DNA of 23,692 nt from an uncultured Collinsella sp. (lineage in GTDB: Bacteria; Actinomycetota; Coriobacteriia; Coriobacteriales; Coriobacteriaceae): contig CATYVQ010000022.1 in the NCBI GenBank assembly GCA_958413895.1, positions 1 to 23,692 on the forward strand. The letters are read 5' to 3'. The notes beneath the pieces were generated by a model. It saw only the letters and a list, made by a program, of their open reading frames with translations, ran no database searches and was not told where the DNA came from. A program made the position numbers and the translations under genes. Of the stretch, positions 21,866 through 23,692 are shown piece by piece; the stretch's first letter is position 1; each line of letters starts with the position of its first letter.

Positions 21866-22365
21866 GTCTCCCCTTCGCCCTTATCGTCAGCCTCGTTCTC
21901 GGCGGTCACTTGCCGTTTAAATGCCTCGCACTCTTCGTTAAGAACATGGGAGAACTTACCGACCAAGCGCATGATCTCGCGCTGTTCCCACGGCTCGAGC
22001 GCCTCGAATGCCTGTTGCTCGGCTTTTTGCGCCGGCAACGCGTAGCGCTTGGCAAACTGCATACCTTCTTCGGTCAGTCGCACAACCTTGTTCTTACGAC
22101 TGCCCTCGGCAAACTCCAACGTCGCAAGCCCTCGCGCCCTAAGCGTCTTGATCGCCGAATTGATGGTCTGTTTGCTGTAGAACCATTCACTCGTCAGCCT
22201 ACTCACGGCAACGCTTCCGCCCGCTGCACTCGTGTCGACGAGCATCCAGTAGGCGCAGTCCGAAAGACCGCAGGCACGCGCGAACTCCGAATAGATACGG
22301 TCAAGCCCGTTGAGCATCCGGTCAAAATCGACCAACGTAACCGCGCAATCCATCTCTCCCACCAT
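21853..22365 (-). CDS. MarR-family transcriptional regulator
   Basis: This 170-residue winged-helix regulator is the first gene of the exporter operon. The DNA-binding domain covers about residues 35-100: a helix with LTSEWFYSKQTINSAIKTLRARGL (recognition helix about 62-75) and a wing with GSRKNKVVRLTEEG. The flanking helices would form the dimer. The C-terminal tail is acidic. Its coding end overlaps the exporter start by 13 bp, so the two are made together, and two matching palindromic sites lie in its own promoter. It most likely represses this operon and is released by a ligand that the exporter may remove. Ribosome-site evidence is weak for ATG 22365; ATG 22353, with GGGAG close by, is an alternative. 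Confidence 0.9.
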   Translation of the reverse strand: MVGEMDCAVTLVDFDRMLNGLDRIYSEFARACGLSDCAYWMLVDTSAAGGSVAVSRLTSEWFYSKQTINSAIKTLRARGLATLEFAEGSRKNKVVRLTEEGMQFAKRYALPAQKAEQQAFEALEPWEQREIMRLVGKFSHVLNEECEAFKRQVTAENEADDKGEGETCDS

Positions 22366-22369
22366 TCGA

Positions 22370-22387
22370 TAGTCCGAGTTTTGACTA
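22370..22387 (-). promoter_or_regulatory. MarR operator-like site 2
   Basis: TAGTCAAAACTCGGACTA (minus strand) has inverted half-sites TAGTC and GACTA separated by 8 bp. It lies between the predicted transcript start and the MarR start codon, and differs from site 1 at one base. The centre-to-centre distance is 33 bp, about three helical turns. Confidence 0.7.
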
Positions 22388-22398
22388 ACTGTAGTTTC

Positions 22399-22427
22399 AG
22401 GTTAGTCCGAATTTTGACTACCGTCAA
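22399..22427 (-). promoter_or_regulatory. Promoter of the MarR-ABC operon
   Basis: On the minus strand, TTGACG (22422-22427) and TAACCT (22399-22404) are 17 bp apart. The -10 box is weak but the spacing is ideal. Operator-like site 1 fills the spacer. Confidence 0.6.
22403..22420 (-). promoter_or_regulatory. MarR operator-like site 1
   Basis: TAGTCAAAATTCGGACTA (minus strand) has inverted half-sites TAGTC and GACTA and lies between the -35 and -10 boxes of the operon promoter. A bound dimer here would block RNA polymerase. Confidence 0.7.
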
Positions 22428-22470
22428 GGGCGGCCGTGCAAGACGTGCGACCTATATAACATATCGACAA

Positions 22471-22504
22471 AAAAGACCGCCGGCGCGGGGGCGGCGCCGG
22501 CGGT
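22471..22504 (-). terminator. Rho-independent terminator of the small unknown gene
   Basis: An 11-bp GC stem (ACCGCCGGCGC 22476-22486 with 22494-22504) around a 7-nt loop is followed on the minus strand by CTTTTTTG. It lies 27 bp after the stop at 22531. Confidence 0.88.
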
Positions 22505-22530
22505 TACGAGAGAATATCGATTGTTGGTTG

Positions 22531-22821
22531 TTAAGCAGCGACGGCCTCGTAGACCGTGGCGCCCGAGAAGCTGTCGTGCAGGCTCTTACCGCAGATCCAC
22601 GGCAGTTCGACAACCTCGCAGACCGTGTTGACCAGCTCGGAGCAGTCAGTAAAGTGGCCCTTATCGTTGAGGGCCTCGCAATCCTGAACACGCCAATAGC
22701 CATCGGTGTGCGTGATGTAGTACTCGTGATCGTCAATCGTCACAAAAGCGCGCGTCTTGGAACGCAGCAGCTTCAGAAATCCTTCGAAGTCGGTCTCGAC
22801 GACATCTCCAGCCTGGAACAT
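22531..22821 (-). CDS. Small protein of unknown function (96 residues)
   Basis: I do not recognise the family. The gene looks real: ATG 22821 has a strong AGGAGG 8 nt upstream, and a good terminator follows. The protein is acidic, with no signal peptide or membrane segment. It begins MFQAGDVVETDFEGFLKLLRS and contains ITHTDGYWRVQDCEAL, a pattern of short beta strands and helices, with four Cys (at about 48, 60, 68 and 77). It stands alone, divergent from the nitroreductase. The 290-bp gap 22822-23111 holds both promoters; GGGAT/ATCCC (22946-22968) is a possible small hairpin or operator, and no clear -35/-10 pair was found. Confidence 0.8.
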   Translation of the reverse strand: MFQAGDVVETDFEGFLKLLRSKTRAFVTIDDHEYYITHTDGYWRVQDCEALNDKGHFTDCSELVNTVCEVVELPWICGKSLHDSFSGATVYEAVAA

Positions 22822-23111
22822 GATGTTACCTCCTGGCCCGGCGCCACCATGGCGCGTTGATAAACGTTGGTACTCCTTTAGTAAAACCTTTATCAGAGCT
22901 TATGCGCGCATCATTTAGGCAAATGGTAAAAACCGCAGGGTAGACGGGATAAAACGTTTAATCATCCCACCGGTCTGTCACATTCTGGCTGAAGTTTTAT
23001 GCAAACCAGCTTTTCCACTTAGTAGCTTGCATTGTTTGGGGCCGACGGCGCGATTACGGTTTTGGTTCGGCGGGTAAGAACGAGGCATCGCAACCAACGT
23101 CAGGAGGACAC

Positions 23112-23633
23112 ATGGAGACCATCGAGGCACTCATCCATCGCCGCAGCTGCCGCAAATACAGCGATCGCCCTGTCGAGGCCGAGAAGCTCGCACGCATAAT
23201 CGAAGCCGGCCAGTATGCGCCGAGCGGCATGGGACGCCAGCCGGTCACATTCGTCGCCGTCACCGACCCCGCAACCGTCGAGCGCCTCTCGCAGCTCAAC
23301 GCCCAAGTTATGGGTAGCGAAGGAGATCCCTTCTACGGCGCCAAGACCGTTGTGGTGGTACTCGTCGACCGCAGCGTGCCCACGCACCTGGAAGACGGCT
23401 CGCTCGCCATGGGCAACCTGCTCAACGCAGCCTATGCGCTGGGCGTCGATTCGTGTTGGATCCACCGCGCGCACGAGGTCTTTGACTCACCCGAGGGATT
23501 GGAACTGCTGGCCAAGTGGGGTCTGCCCGCCGACGGAAGTCTGCGCGGTGTGGGCAACTGCATTCTGGGCTATGCCGAAGACGTGCTTCCCCAGGCCAAA
23601 CTCCGCCGCGACAACGTCGTGTACGTCAGGTAA
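23112..23633 (+). CDS. Nitroreductase family protein
   Basis: This 173-residue FMN-dependent oxidoreductase probably uses NAD(P)H to reduce nitro compounds, quinones or similar substrates; the true substrate is unknown. The N-terminal IHRRSCRKYSDRPVEAEKL (8-26) holds the Arg-Arg-Ser FMN-binding motif, followed by EAGQYAPSGMGRQPVTFVAV (31-50). LEDGSLAMGNLLNAAYALGVDSCWI (92-116) and GNCILGYAE complete the fold. It is short for the family, the small single-domain type. AGGAGG lies 5 nt before ATG 23112. It stands alone on the plus strand. Confidence 0.9.
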   Translation: METIEALIHRRSCRKYSDRPVEAEKLARIIEAGQYAPSGMGRQPVTFVAVTDPATVERLSQLNAQVMGSEGDPFYGAKTVVVVLVDRSVPTHLEDGSLAMGNLLNAAYALGVDSCWIHRAHEVFDSPEGLELLAKWGLPADGSLRGVGNCILGYAEDVLPQAKLRRDNVVYVR

Positions 23634-23667
23634 TTAGTTCCGCCGTTCTAACGAGCCGCGGCACTTG

Positions 23668-23690
23668 GGGACGTTCCTAAAAGGCCGGCA
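23668..23690. repeat. Possible start of an intergenic repeat, cut by the window edge
   Basis: CGGCACTTGGGGACGTTCCTAA begins soon after the nitroreductase stop; GGGGAC-type half-palindromes of this kind also occur at 10946-10955 and 18101-18115. It is too short here to define. Confidence 0.3.
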
Positions 23691-23692
23691 GA

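Overview
The window looks like chromosomal DNA from a high-GC gut actinobacterium of the class Coriobacteriia, most likely Collinsella or a close relative. This is inference, because no database search was possible. It rests on the high GC content, GTG/ATG starts behind strong GGAGG-type ribosome sites, two surface proteins ending in a LANTG sortase signal, and intergenic DNA crowded with long inverted repeats. No phage, plasmid, CRISPR or insertion-sequence genes are visible.

Layout. (1) 1-4800: a very large, minus-strand, sortase-anchored surface protein (186-4121). Its signal peptide is cut off by an in-frame amber codon at 4158-4160. The gene is flanked by copies of a palindromic repeat; the copies behind it form an exact 62-bp-period tandem array (4395-4617). 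(2) 4826-9214: a flavodoxin-like protein, then a two-gene heterodimeric ABC exporter (7349-9214 and 5489-7348). (3) 9425-10523: a coiled-coil LANTG surface protein on the plus strand with a strong terminator. (4) 10640-11340: the SRP RNA gene (ffs) and four consecutive long inverted repeats. (5) 11340-13862: a fusion of tRNA adenosine deaminase (TadA) with glycerate kinase, a divergent tRNA-Ser(UGA), and a TetR-type regulator. (6) 14062-17084: LemA, a MITE-like element, a nested-hairpin terminator, branched-chain aminotransferase (ilvE) and a DedA membrane protein. (7) 17308-18012: serine acetyltransferase (cysE). (8) 18124-22365: a MarR-type regulator in an overlapping operon with a second heterodimeric ABC exporter, with two 18-bp operator-like sites in its promoter. 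(9) 22531-23633: a small unknown protein and a nitroreductase.

How the genes fit together. The two ABC exporters share a design. In each, the upstream gene has a degenerate ATP site (Walker B Glu replaced by Asp, H-loop His replaced by Gln) but a good FSGGQ signature. The downstream gene has intact catalytic residues but an altered SQGQ signature. Each pair should therefore form one working and one degenerate ATP site, as in known asymmetric exporters. The MarR gene very probably controls the second pair and itself. ilvE and cysE are core amino-acid genes. Most of the unusual content is non-coding: the palindromic array, nested terminators, the TIR-bounded element and the inverted-repeat cluster behind ffs.
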